Shown here one piece after another: positions 16,778 to 24,921 of a DNA stretch of 64,000 nucleotides. Source of the stretch: an uncultured Bacilli bacterium (GTDB taxonomy: Bacteria > Bacillota_I > Bacilli_A > RFN20 > CAG-826); NCBI GenBank assembly GCA_944350425.1, contig CALVOX010000004.1, forward strand, positions 1-64,000, written 5' to 3'. The position numbers and the translations under genes are program-made. Below the pieces are notes generated by a model, which worked only from the letters and a program-made list of their open reading frames with translations, was not told the origin of the DNA and did not search any database. How positions within the stretch are numbered: the stretch's first letter is position 1; each line of letters starts with the position of its first letter.

Positions 16778-17734
16778 ATGGCGGAAAAGAAAGTAAAAAC
16801 TCCAAAAGAGAAAAAGCCTCATGGTTGGCTAAAAGAAAAATTAACTCCTCGTTTTGTTAAAAATCATACAGCAAAAAGAAACGCTGCTATTGCTGCTGTT
16901 GATTTGACTAGATTGTCAAAACCTGTTAATGATGTTGCAACTAGTGGCCCTAAAAAAATGAAAGACTTTAGCTTGTGGGCTGGTTGGAAAACTGCACTCG
17001 TTGGTTTAGTTGGTGTTATTTGCGTTATAGCAATATGGTGGCTTTATTCTTATATTGCTGTTGATGTAATGGGAGAAAAAAGTTGGTTGTCATCCCCTCC
17101 AGAAGTAGTTGCAAAATTTATTGAAATGGCTAGCAACGGAAGATTGTGGCAACACTTAGGTTACTCTGTTCAACGTGTTCTCGTTGGTTTCTTAATTGCT
17201 TGCGTAACTTCGATTCCTGTAGCATTCTTAATGGCTTGGTATAAACCAGTTAGAGCATTCTTGGATCCGTTCGTTCAATTTATGAGATGTATTCCACCAT
17301 TAGCTTATGTTCCAATCGTTGTTGCAGCATTTGCTGGTGGCGAAGGTGCTAAATATTTCATTATTTGGTTAGCCGTTTTCTTAACAATGACTGTTACAAT
17401 TTATCAAGGTGTTAGAAATGTTGATTTAACTCTTGTTAAAGCCGCATATACATTTGGCGCTAAAGATAGAAATTTATTCTTAGGTGTTATTGTTCCAAGT
17501 GCATTCCCATTTATTCTTACAGCTATGAGACTTGGTGTTGGTGCTGCTATGACTACATTAGTCGCAGCTGAAATGAGTGGTACTCAATTTGGTTTAGGCT
17601 TCTTCATTAATTCACAAGGTAACCAATTAAGACTAGATTATTGTATCATGGGCATCATTGTACTTGGCTTATTTGGAATTTTATTAGATAAGATATTATT
17701 AGTAATCGAGAAAAGATTAACCAGATGGAAATAA
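16778..17734 (+). CDS. ABC transporter permease, TauC/SsuC/NrtB type
   Basis: 318 aa inner-membrane subunit of an NMT1-class importer (nitrate/sulfonate/taurine/pyrimidine-precursor family). A positively charged N-terminal tail of about 65 residues precedes six hydrophobic segments. The EAA-like coupling loop reads KAAYTFGAKDRNLFLGVIVPSA, and GLGFFINSQGNQLRLD near the end is characteristic. The ATG at 16778 has SD AAGGAG overlapping the NagB-like stop; an upstream in-frame ATG at 16748 lies inside the previous gene and lacks an SD. Genes for ATPase and binding protein follow directly. Family members seldom carry neutral sugars, so the ligand may be an acid or sulfonate. Confidence 0.88.
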   Translation: MAEKKVKTPKEKKPHGWLKEKLTPRFVKNHTAKRNAAIAAVDLTRLSKPVNDVATSGPKKMKDFSLWAGWKTALVGLVGVICVIAIWWLYSYIAVDVMGEKSWLSSPPEVVAKFIEMASNGRLWQHLGYSVQRVLVGFLIACVTSIPVAFLMAWYKPVRAFLDPFVQFMRCIPPLAYVPIVVAAFAGGEGAKYFIIWLAVFLTMTVTIYQGVRNVDLTLVKAAYTFGAKDRNLFLGVIVPSAFPFILTAMRLGVGAAMTTLVAAEMSGTQFGLGFFINSQGNQLRLDYCIMGIIVLGLFGILLDKILLVIEKRLTRWK

Positions 17735-17746
17735 TAGGAGAATTTT

Positions 17747-18646
17747 ATGAGTAACGAAGGAAAAGTTGTTATAAAGATTGATAACGTTAAAAAGATTTAT
17801 CCTGTTGAAAACGGCGAAGATGTTGTTGCTTTAAATGGTGTTAATCTAGAAATTAGAGAAAACGAGTTTATATGTGTTGTTGGCCCATCTGGCTGTGGCA
17901 AAACTACATTATTAAATATAATTGGTGGTCTCGAACAGCCAACAAGCGGAGAAGCGACAATTCATGGGAGACCAATTCTTGGACCTGGGCCAGATAGAGG
18001 AATTATTTTCCAACAATATGCTTTATTCCCTTGGTCAACAGTTAAAAAGAATGTTATGTATGGTACAAAATTTATTAAGCATGAAGTACCAGTAATGAAA
18101 AAAAATAAAAAAACCGGCAAGATGGAACAAGTTTACACTACCGATAAAGATGGCAATAGTGTTCCACTAATGAAGAGAGTTAACTACTCTAAATTGGAAA
18201 GGGAAGCAATTGCTCAAAAATATATCGATATGGTTCAACTTAATGGATTTGAAAATAAATATCCAAAAGAACTATCTGGTGGTATGAAACAAAGAGTTGC
18301 TATTGCTAGAGGATATGCTTTAAATTCAGAAGTTTTGTTACTTGATGAACCATTTGGTGCATTAGATGCTCAAACAAGATCTCAACTACAGGAAGATTTG
18401 CTAAGAACTTGGGAAAAAGAAAGAAAAACTTGTTTCTTTATTACCCATGATGTTGATGAATGTGTTCTTCTTGCGTCAAGAGTTATTATAATGAGTGCAA
18501 GACCTGGACAAGTTAAAGAAATTATTAATATTGATTTACCTTATCCACGTACTCAAGCTACAAAACTTGAGCCAAAATTCCAAGAATATAGAAATCATAT
18601 TTGGGATGTTGTTTATAAGATGTACGTTGATAGTACAAAACATTAA
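17747..18646 (+). CDS. ABC transporter ATPase, TauB/SsuB type
   Basis: 299 aa nucleotide-binding subunit. Walker A GPSGCGKTT (46-54), Q-loop FQQYALFPW (88-96), signature LSGGMKQR (176-183), Walker B VLLLDEPFGALD (196-207) and H-loop FITHD are all intact. Between the Q-loop and the signature there is an extra segment of roughly 35 residues rich in Lys and Asp (about 112-146), absent from usual TauB/SsuB proteins. It falls in the helical subdomain that contacts the permease. The gene starts 12 nt after the permease stop with SD AGGAG. A short gap with a small inverted repeat separates it from the binding-protein gene. Confidence 0.9.
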   Translation: MSNEGKVVIKIDNVKKIYPVENGEDVVALNGVNLEIRENEFICVVGPSGCGKTTLLNIIGGLEQPTSGEATIHGRPILGPGPDRGIIFQQYALFPWSTVKKNVMYGTKFIKHEVPVMKKNKKTGKMEQVYTTDKDGNSVPLMKRVNYSKLEREAIAQKYIDMVQLNGFENKYPKELSGGMKQRVAIARGYALNSEVLLLDEPFGALDAQTRSQLQEDLLRTWEKERKTCFFITHDVDECVLLASRVIIMSARPGQVKEIINIDLPYPRTQATKLEPKFQEYRNHIWDVVYKMYVDSTKH

Positions 18647-18696
18647 TTAGGTTACACAAAATTTTTGTGAAAATAAGTATTTTATAAGGAGAATTT

Positions 18697-19848
18697 ATGA
18701 AAAAAACAAAATTTTTATCTTTATTAACTATAGGTTTACTAGGATTAGGTACCATTGTTGCTTGTGGTCCAAAAGATAATCCTACACCAAATCCAAATCC
18801 TAATCCAGAACCAACACCTGAGGTTGAAAAAATCAAAATTGGGTTACATAGCAATTTAGGTGCTGGCGCTGGCTACAGTGCTATCAATCAAGGATTCTTT
18901 AAGGAAGAGGGAATTGAAGCAGAACCAGTTGTTGGTGCTGGTCCAGCTTTAGCTACTCAAGTTATGAACGGCGACATTCAACTTTCTTTCATGGGTGGTG
19001 GTGTTGCTTATAATTATTGGGCAGAAGATCCTCAAATTAAATTAGTAGCACTTGATAATTTAACTGATGATGATAGATTATTTGCAAATCCAGCAGGACC
19101 TGGCAAAAATTTAACACTCGACTCATCTTTAGAGGAAATCGGAAACGCTTTAAAAGGAGCATCAATCGGTTTAGATTTAACTCAAACTCCTGGTACTTTC
19201 CTTACAACACTTATTAATGGCGTTAATGGAGTCATGGATGAAGGAGAAGCTATTTGGTATACAGATTCAACAGGTAAAAAAGTCCCAAACAATCTTACAA
19301 CTTATAATCCTGATAACGAATTAATTGTTTCACAAGTTGATTCTGCTTCAACTGCTGTTCAAGCAACTAACTATGATTTCGTTATTGCATTTGCACCTTC
19401 TGCAACATTACTCGAAGAATTAGGAACAATGAAAGTTGTTTGTAAAACATCAACTCACTTTGCTGATCAATATAAACCATCAACATGGGCAGTCAATGCT
19501 GATTGGTTAGAAAACAACGAAGAAACTTTCAAAAAAGTTATGAGAGGTCTTGTTAAAGGCATGAATTTCCGTAGAGATAACCCAGAAGAAACATGCAAAG
19601 ATATTGAAGAAATCACCGCTGGTTCTGTTGCTGCAGATTCTTTATCAACCGACATTGCTATTTGGTTAGGGGATCAAGAACAAATTGATTTATATGATGA
19701 AGGAAAGATGGTTCAATATGCCCAAAATATTTTAGATGCTGATAGAACTGGCGCAAATGCTGATAAAGTTTCGGCTGATGCATCTGTTGAAAAAAATGCT
19801 GACTTCTCATATATCTATGAAGCTGCAAAAGAAGTTTTAGGCGAATAA
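18697..19848 (+). CDS. ABC transporter substrate-binding lipoprotein, NMT1/TauA type
   Basis: 383 aa secreted lipoprotein. A signal sequence ends in the lipobox TIVAC (Cys23), followed by a Pro/Asn/Glu-rich linker (about 24-45). The mature domain starts KIKIGLHSNLGAGAGYSAINQGFFKEEG, which is typical of NMT1/SsuA-like binding proteins. The sequence ALATQVMNGDIQLSFMGGG matches the part of the fold that lines the ligand cleft. SD AAGGAG precedes the ATG. It completes the importer and is followed by a strong terminator. The ligand is not evident: relatives bind sulfonates, pyrimidines, nitrate or aromatic acids. Confidence 0.88.
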   Translation: MKKTKFLSLLTIGLLGLGTIVACGPKDNPTPNPNPNPEPTPEVEKIKIGLHSNLGAGAGYSAINQGFFKEEGIEAEPVVGAGPALATQVMNGDIQLSFMGGGVAYNYWAEDPQIKLVALDNLTDDDRLFANPAGPGKNLTLDSSLEEIGNALKGASIGLDLTQTPGTFLTTLINGVNGVMDEGEAIWYTDSTGKKVPNNLTTYNPDNELIVSQVDSASTAVQATNYDFVIAFAPSATLLEELGTMKVVCKTSTHFADQYKPSTWAVNADWLENNEETFKKVMRGLVKGMNFRRDNPEETCKDIEEITAGSVAADSLSTDIAIWLGDQEQIDLYDEGKMVQYAQNILDADRTGANADKVSADASVEKNADFSYIYEAAKEVLGE

Positions 19849-19868
19849 TTCTTAATTAAAAATCAATC

Positions 19869-19896
19869 AAAAAAGAGGAGTTAATCCTCTTTTTTT
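19869..19896 (+). terminator. Rho-independent terminator of the ABC operon
   Basis: Perfect stem AAAAAAGAGGA (19869-19879) / TCCTCTTTTTT (19885-19895) with a 5-nt loop and a T run. Confidence 0.93.
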
Positions 19897-20370
19897 AGAT
19901 CTGCAAACGGATTGGTGTGTTTGAGTGTGTTTCACGAATGTAAATTCGTTGGCGGCTGTGTGTATTAATCGACTAATTTGTTTAAAGAGTTCAAAAAATC
20001 AATGGTAATTGAGTATTAAACAGTTCTTTTATTAAAAGTTTTCTATTTATGATTTAAAATCTTCTGATAAATAGTTGTAAAAAAAGAAAATAGGGAAATC
20101 TCAAATGATTTTAAATGCGAACAGGAAAGTAAATTAAATTAGATTCTACCCTGAAATTATTTCGATTTGCCTATACAAAATTTGGCTTTGTAAATTTATA
20201 TTAAACGGTGCATTAAATGTTGTTGATGATATTTAGTCTATTTTACTTGAATCAAATGCTAAAAAATATTCTTCTTACTTAGGAATAAAAAATAAATGTA
20301 AAGAGTATAGTTACGAATATAAATTTCAACGTTGAAAGAGTGATTAATCACTGCTTAATTTTTTTAGTTT
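19897..20370 (+). pseudogene. Non-coding stretch, possible decayed gene
   Basis: About 470 bp without an intact gene. A small hairpin ACGAAT-N4-ATTCGT lies near 19936-19951. Near 20195-20335 one plus-strand frame reads protein-like text (SILLESNAKKYSSYLGIKNK and on to a stop), but the same frame is broken just upstream. It may be the tail of a lost gene. I do not recognise the family. Confidence 0.25.
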
Positions 20371-20418
20371 TTGAATAGCCTCTTTTATAAGCCGATAATA
20401 ATTGATAAACTATTTTCT

Positions 20419-20952
20419 ATGAAAAAGATTGTAATATTACCTTTAATTTTGTTTTCTTTTATTCTTTCTTCATGTCTATTTCAAACTCCAACATATGAAG
20501 CCATTTTTAATGAAATAATTGAAGAAAATAACTTTGATAAAATATATTGTTTCACTGAAGATTCAGCTATTACAAATACATTAATACCAGAAGAAGAACA
20601 AAATTACCCTTATAGTGTGATCTATACTATTTATGGAGAAATTGATAAAGAAGACGTAATTCTTACCTATGGTTATGCAGAATGGGGAAGAATTTTTGGT
20701 CCTTTAGAATCTTCGCGGCCTATGGCTCATAGTTACGATGAATGTTTAAACCTGTATAGCGAAAATTTAAACGGTAGATTATTTAATAAAGATATATCTG
20801 ACGGAATTACTTTTTTAACTAGAACAGATAACATAGAAGAATTATTTGATGGGAATGATTTACCAGATAATAATTTTATGCTTAGGTACAACCAAAATTA
20901 TTATATATACGAAATGGATGGCGAATTATTGTTTGATTATATTGAGCTATAA
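20419..20952 (+). CDS. Putative small lipoprotein, unknown function
   Basis: 177 aa from the ATG at 20419. The start MKKIVILPLILFSFILSSC is a clean lipoprotein signal with lipobox LSSC (Cys19), so I prefer it to the ATG at 20371, which would put 16 residues before the signal. The mature part is acidic (pI low by inspection) with EIIEENNFDKIYC and YGYAEWGRIF stretches and no motif that I recognise. There is no convincing SD. It lies between the ABC operon and the convergent TauE/SafE gene (17 bp apart). Function unknown. Confidence 0.7.
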   Translation: MKKIVILPLILFSFILSSCLFQTPTYEAIFNEIIEENNFDKIYCFTEDSAITNTLIPEEEQNYPYSVIYTIYGEIDKEDVILTYGYAEWGRIFGPLESSRPMAHSYDECLNLYSENLNGRLFNKDISDGITFLTRTDNIEELFDGNDLPDNNFMLRYNQNYYIYEMDGELLFDYIEL

Positions 20953-20969
20953 TAAAAGAGATGATAATT

Positions 20970-21824
20970 TTAACTAATTAAAGCTAACGAACTATTAACA
21001 ATAATATAAATATTAATCAAAATGATTGCGACAGTAGTTGCTGTATAAACAATAGAAACACCTTTATTGGTCATTTTCTTATTAAACCATGTACCAAGAA
21101 GTGAACCAATAATTGAAACTGGAACAAGAATAACTAAGAATAACCACCATACTTGGTCAGGACTACCGTTTGCTAAATCGGTTGTACATTGTGAGAAAAT
21201 TGTTACAAAAGTTCCATCAATTCCAGCCATTACAATCTTTGAAAGTTGAGAGAATATAATTGTAATAAGTGAGTTAATGGCAGCTTGCTTCATATCCATT
21301 CCAAAGAATAAAAGTAAAACAGCAACATTGATTGGACCACCACCAATTCCTAAGAATGTTGAACAAATTCCTAAGAAGATGCCAATAATTATTGTAACAA
21401 TGAAGTTTTTAATATGCATGACTTTACCTTTTGGCAAAAATATTTGCATATAAACAATAACAAATAAGAGTAAAACGATAAGAATAACTGATTGAGTTAT
21501 TTTCAAAATATCATCATTCGATGCATTTTTAACAAAACCAAATAAAAATTGTCCAATAACTCCACCAATTACTGCACCTACTCCAAGGAAAACAGCTGTC
21601 TTCCAGTTTTCAATCTTCGATTTTGAAGCGATATGTCTAATAATCGAAGTAGATGTACCAAATACGACACAGAAAGTTGATATCATATTGGTGATTTCGG
21701 CAGTTTCAAAATAGTTAAAAGCATCCAGTACTGGTCTAATAATAACACCGCCACCAATACCAGCTATTGCTCCAACAATTGAAGCAATAATTACAACTAA
21801 TGGAAAAATAAAATAATAAATCAT
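20970..21824 (-). CDS. TauE/SafE-family anion (sulfite/sulfonate) exporter
   Basis: 284 aa polytopic protein with about eight hydrophobic segments. The two repeated motifs of the family are present: GAIAGIGGGVIIRPVLD near the N-terminus and FLGICSTFLGIGGGPINVAVL in the second half. Characterised members export sulfite, sulfoacetate or related anions during sulfonate or sulfolactate metabolism. It is transcribed away from deoR, and the 14-bp inverted repeat lies in the shared intergenic region, so it is probably in the same regulon. There is no SD; a TATTAT box ends 8 nt before the ATG, which suggests a leaderless mRNA. The actual anion is unknown. Confidence 0.85.
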   Translation of the reverse strand: MIYYFIFPLVVIIASIVGAIAGIGGGVIIRPVLDAFNYFETAEITNMISTFCVVFGTSTSIIRHIASKSKIENWKTAVFLGVGAVIGGVIGQFLFGFVKNASNDDILKITQSVILIVLLLFVIVYMQIFLPKGKVMHIKNFIVTIIIGIFLGICSTFLGIGGGPINVAVLLLFFGMDMKQAAINSLITIIFSQLSKIVMAGIDGTFVTIFSQCTTDLANGSPDQVWWLFLVILVPVSIIGSLLGTWFNKKMTNKGVSIVYTATTVAIILINIYIIVNSSLALIS

Positions 21825-21832
21825 ACATGGTT

Positions 21833-21861
21833 ATAATACTCTTATAAATATCTAATTTAAA
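21833..21861 (-). promoter_or_regulatory. Promoter of the TauE/SafE gene (leaderless candidate)
   Basis: On the minus strand, TTTAAA (21861-21856), 17-bp spacer, TATTAT (21838-21833), then 8 nt to the ATG. Confidence 0.5.
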
Positions 21862-21905
21862 GACTATTATTATTAATACTTATATTAATAATAATAAAAT
21901 GAAAA

Positions 21906-21942
21906 TATTTCTTTCGTTTATGTAGAAGAAACGAAAGAAATA
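21906..21942. promoter_or_regulatory. Perfect 14-bp inverted repeat, putative DeoR operator
   Basis: TATTTCTTTCGTTT (21906-21919), 9-bp spacer, AAACGAAAGAAATA (21929-21942). It abuts the deoR -10 box TATAAT (21946-21951) and lies between divergent tauE and deoR, so it could control both. ACGAAAC just downstream may be a further half-site. Confidence 0.7.
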
Positions 21943-21988
21943 TAGTATAATACGAAACATAGTTCGAAATAAAAAAGGAAATTTAATA

Positions 21989-22753
21989 ATGAAAATAAAT
22001 AAAAGACAAGCCAAGATCGTCGAAATGGTCGATATCGAAAAGAAAATTAGTGTTAAAGACTTATCTACTAGATTAGAAGTAAGTGAAGTAACAATTAGAA
22101 AAGATTTAGATATATTAAATGATTATGGGGTTTTAATAAGACATCATGGTTATGCATTAAAAAAGAATACAGCTGATATTGTAAATAGATTATCAATTAA
22201 CTATGAAATTAAAAGAAAAGTAGCCGTAAAAGCCGCTTCTTTAATCGATATGAATGAGTCTGTTTTAATTGGCAGTGGCTCAACTTGTGCTCTACTTGCT
22301 GAAGAAATAGCTAAAACTAAGCCTGGAGTTACCATCATTACTCATTCTATTTATATCGCTGAACACGCATCAAAATTAGGAAATAATCATATTATTTTGC
22401 TTGGTGGGGAACTTCAAAAAGACGCACAAGTCTTAGTTGGGCCTCTTGTAAGAAGTAGTTCGAGACAATTTTTTGTTGATAAAATATTTATTGGAACAGA
22501 TGGTTTTGTCAAAAATGCTGGTTTTATGGGTAGTGATTCTTTAAGAACAGATGCTATTAGAAATATGGCCGAATCAGCAAGAAAAATCATTATTATTACT
22601 GATTCTTCAAAGTTTGACAAAAGAGGTTTACTAGTTCAATTCCCAGTAAACCAAGTAAGTGAATTAGTTACAGATTCTAATTTATCTAAAGAATATATAG
22701 ATTATTTTAATTTATATAAATTAAAATTAGATTTAGTTGATATTAATCATTAA
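21989..22753 (+). CDS. DeoR/AgaR-family transcriptional repressor
   Basis: 254 aa regulator. The N-terminal winged helix reads RQAKIVEMVDIEKKISVKDL followed by LEVSEVTIRKDLDILNDYG, the standard DeoR DNA-binding signature. The C-terminal sugar-phosphate sensing domain carries GSGSTCALLAEEI and IGTDGFVKNAGFMGSD. Such repressors release DNA on binding a phosphorylated sugar intermediate. The inverted repeat directly in front of it points to autoregulation, and matching AAACGAAA sites occur before the ABC operon, nagA and the ROK gene. The effector is presumably a pathway sugar phosphate. Its 3' end overlaps the convergent mutarotase gene by 11 bp. Confidence 0.92.
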   Translation: MKINKRQAKIVEMVDIEKKISVKDLSTRLEVSEVTIRKDLDILNDYGVLIRHHGYALKKNTADIVNRLSINYEIKRKVAVKAASLIDMNESVLIGSGSTCALLAEEIAKTKPGVTIITHSIYIAEHASKLGNNHIILLGGELQKDAQVLVGPLVRSSSRQFFVDKIFIGTDGFVKNAGFMGSDSLRTDAIRNMAESARKIIIITDSSKFDKRGLLVQFPVNQVSELVTDSNLSKEYIDYFNLYKLKLDLVDINH

Positions 22754-23618
22754 AAACAAATTCTAAAGAATAACAATATTCATTAGTATTAAAAGTTTTA
22801 TTTATAAAAAGTCTATCTGTAATTGAACTAGATTCATTTACATAATTAGAAATACCCCACCAAGGTTCAATACAGACGAATTCCCCTTTATCTTTATTGG
22901 ACCATATTGCATATAAAGGAGCATTAAAAGAGTATTTAACTTTGTAATTAAATCCACTATCTAAAATAACTTCATCAGAATTATTTTTGAATACTAGAGT
23001 GTCATATTTCTTAAATAGTTCTTTATTTAAGGAAATATTAGGATTATTATCATTTAATTCTAAAAAGTTTACTGAACGATCAAAATCTATTAAGCCATTC
23101 TTATCTAATGGATAAAAAACGATCTCCTTGTTTTCTGTATTTGAAAGCAAAATACTTCCTAAAGATGAAGATGCTTTTAAGCCAGTATGGGATCCGTAAG
23201 AATAATAAAGAGGATTTTCTTGAACATCATCATTATCATTATAAATTTTAGTTCTAACCACAATTTTATTTTTTAATAACATGTAAGTTATATCAAAGGT
23301 AAACTTGAATGGATAGAAGGCTAAGTCCTCTGTTACTGATTCATATCTTAAAGTTACTACTATTGAAGATTTATCGATAACTCTAAACTTTTTATCTCTT
23401 ACTAAACCATGTCTTAAAGGAAAAGAGTAGTAAGTATTATTAAATTCATACTCTCCTTTACCAATTAAAGGGAATAAGACTACATCTTGGAAAGCCCAAG
23501 AACCTTCCTCAATTTGATAAAGCAATTCTTTATTACGTTTTAAAGAAAGAATTGAAGTTAAGGATGCACCAACTTCATTTATTGATATTTTAAGATATTC
23601 GTTGCTAATTTCTTCCAT
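22743..23618 (-). CDS. Aldose 1-epimerase-like protein (LacX type)
   Basis: 291 aa galactose-mutarotase-fold protein of the LacX group, which interconverts anomers of a sugar or sugar phosphate. Markers are LRHGLVRDKKFRV, YSYGSHTGLKAS and FVCIEPWWGISNYV, the latter with the likely catalytic Glu. SD AAGGAG lies before the ATG on the minus strand and next to an AAACGAAAA site shared with the divergent nagA. Mutarotases of this type often accompany amino-sugar or tagatose pathways. The exact sugar is not known. The 3' end runs 11 bp into deoR from the other strand. Confidence 0.85.
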   Translation of the reverse strand: MEEISNEYLKISINEVGASLTSILSLKRNKELLYQIEEGSWAFQDVVLFPLIGKGEYEFNNTYYSFPLRHGLVRDKKFRVIDKSSIVVTLRYESVTEDLAFYPFKFTFDITYMLLKNKIVVRTKIYNDNDDVQENPLYYSYGSHTGLKASSSLGSILLSNTENKEIVFYPLDKNGLIDFDRSVNFLELNDNNPNISLNKELFKKYDTLVFKNNSDEVILDSGFNYKVKYSFNAPLYAIWSNKDKGEFVCIEPWWGISNYVNESSSITDRLFINKTFNTNEYCYSLEFVFND

Positions 23619-23638
23619 TTGAAACTCCTTTTTCTTTT

Positions 23639-23647
23639 AAACGAAAA
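23639..23647. promoter_or_regulatory. AAACGAAAA site between mutarotase and nagA genes
   Basis: A single copy of the motif lies in the divergent intergenic region, flanked by TTTCTTTT. Alone it would be weak evidence in AT-rich DNA; the company of the other sites supports it. Confidence 0.4.
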
Positions 23648-23671
23648 GTTTAAATATTTTTCATTAAATAA

Positions 23672-23700
23672 GTCAAAAACTATGATAATTATGCTATAAT
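23672..23700 (+). promoter_or_regulatory. Promoter of nagA-pfk (extended -10)
   Basis: GTCAAA (23672-23677), 17-bp spacer, TGCTATAAT (-10 at 23695-23700). Confidence 0.5.
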
Positions 23701-23762
23701 TTGATTGATTTTAAAAGCAGTATTTAGTGCTTATTATTAGATAAAAAAGGATAGAAAGTACT

Positions 23763-24908
23763 ATGAAAAAAATAAAGAAATTTAAAAATATTTTAGTGGT
23801 AAAAGAAGACCGCGAAGAATTCGATGATATTTGCTTTAATGAGAAGTTTCTTTCAAATGAAGCAAACCAAGATCTAGAAATAGAAGAAGTAGATTATAGT
23901 GGGAAAATCATGGTTCCAGGATTTATCGATGTTCATACACACGGTGGAAATAACTATGACTTTACAACTGTTAAAAGTGTTGATGAAATTAAAGAAGTTT
24001 TAAAATTTTATCATTCTCATGGTGTTACTGCATTGCTTCCAACTTTATTAACAGAACATGATGAAGTAATATTTAGACAAGAAGCTTTAATTAGCGAAGC
24101 AAGTAAGAGTGAGCCATCAATAATCGGAATTCATCTTGAAGGGCCTTTTGTTTCAAAAGAATACAAAGGAGCGCAACTTGAAGAATGCTTGCAAAATCCT
24201 TCAATTGAAAAGTGCAAAGAATTTATTGAACATTCTAATGGCTTGTTTAAATATATGACAATTGCTCCAGAGCTTCCTGGAAGTGTTGAAACAATTAAAT
24301 TTTTAGTTTCTAAAGGAATTAAAGTTTCAATGGGACATAGCGCTGCAACTTTCGATGATTGTAAAAAGGCAATCGAAGCTGGTGCAACTAATATTACTCA
24401 TTGTATGAATGCAATGAAAGGTCTTCACCAACATTTCCCATCAATTACTACCGCTGCTTTCTATTTTGAAGATTTATATAACGAATTAATACTCGATGGT
24501 ATACACGTGGTACCTGAAATGGTCGAATTTGTTCGTAAAATTAAAGGAAATGATAAAGTTGTAGGTATTACAGATTCTTTAAGTGCTGCAGGCTTACCAG
24601 ATGGCGATTATATGCTTGGTAATACACCAATTTATGTACTCAATCATGATTGTAAGATTAAAGGAAGCGATGTTAGAGCTGGCTCAACATTAACTATGGA
24701 AAGAGCATTTTCTAATGTAAAGAACTTCACTCATATTGATGATGTTAAGGCTTCTCATATCACATCTTTAAATGCTGCAAGAATGCTTGGTATAGATGAT
24801 TTATATGGTTCGATTAAAGTAGGAAAATTTGCTGATTTTGTTATTATGAATCGTAATTACGAAATAGAAGAAGTTTACGTTCATGGAAGTTTAGTATATA
24901 AAAATTAA
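23763..24908 (+). CDS. nagA: N-acetylglucosamine-6-phosphate deacetylase
   Basis: 381 aa amidohydrolase-superfamily enzyme that removes acetate from GlcNAc-6-P, or from GalNAc-6-P in AgaA relatives. Metal and catalytic residues are in place: VPGFIDVHTHGG, HLEGPFVS, MGHSAATFDDC, THCMNAM and the catalytic Asp in GITDSLSAAG. It is divergent from the mutarotase gene, has its own promoter with a leader of about 55 nt, and is followed 13 nt later by the phosphofructokinase gene. Together with the ROK kinase, NagB-like protein, PFK and aldolase it sketches an amino-sugar route. GlcNAc and GalNAc versions cannot be separated by motif alone. Confidence 0.93.
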   Translation: MKKIKKFKNILVVKEDREEFDDICFNEKFLSNEANQDLEIEEVDYSGKIMVPGFIDVHTHGGNNYDFTTVKSVDEIKEVLKFYHSHGVTALLPTLLTEHDEVIFRQEALISEASKSEPSIIGIHLEGPFVSKEYKGAQLEECLQNPSIEKCKEFIEHSNGLFKYMTIAPELPGSVETIKFLVSKGIKVSMGHSAATFDDCKKAIEAGATNITHCMNAMKGLHQHFPSITTAAFYFEDLYNELILDGIHVVPEMVEFVRKIKGNDKVVGITDSLSAAGLPDGDYMLGNTPIYVLNHDCKIKGSDVRAGSTLTMERAFSNVKNFTHIDDVKASHITSLNAARMLGIDDLYGSIKVGKFADFVIMNRNYEIEEVYVHGSLVYKN

Positions 24909-24921
24909 AAGGGGAATATTT

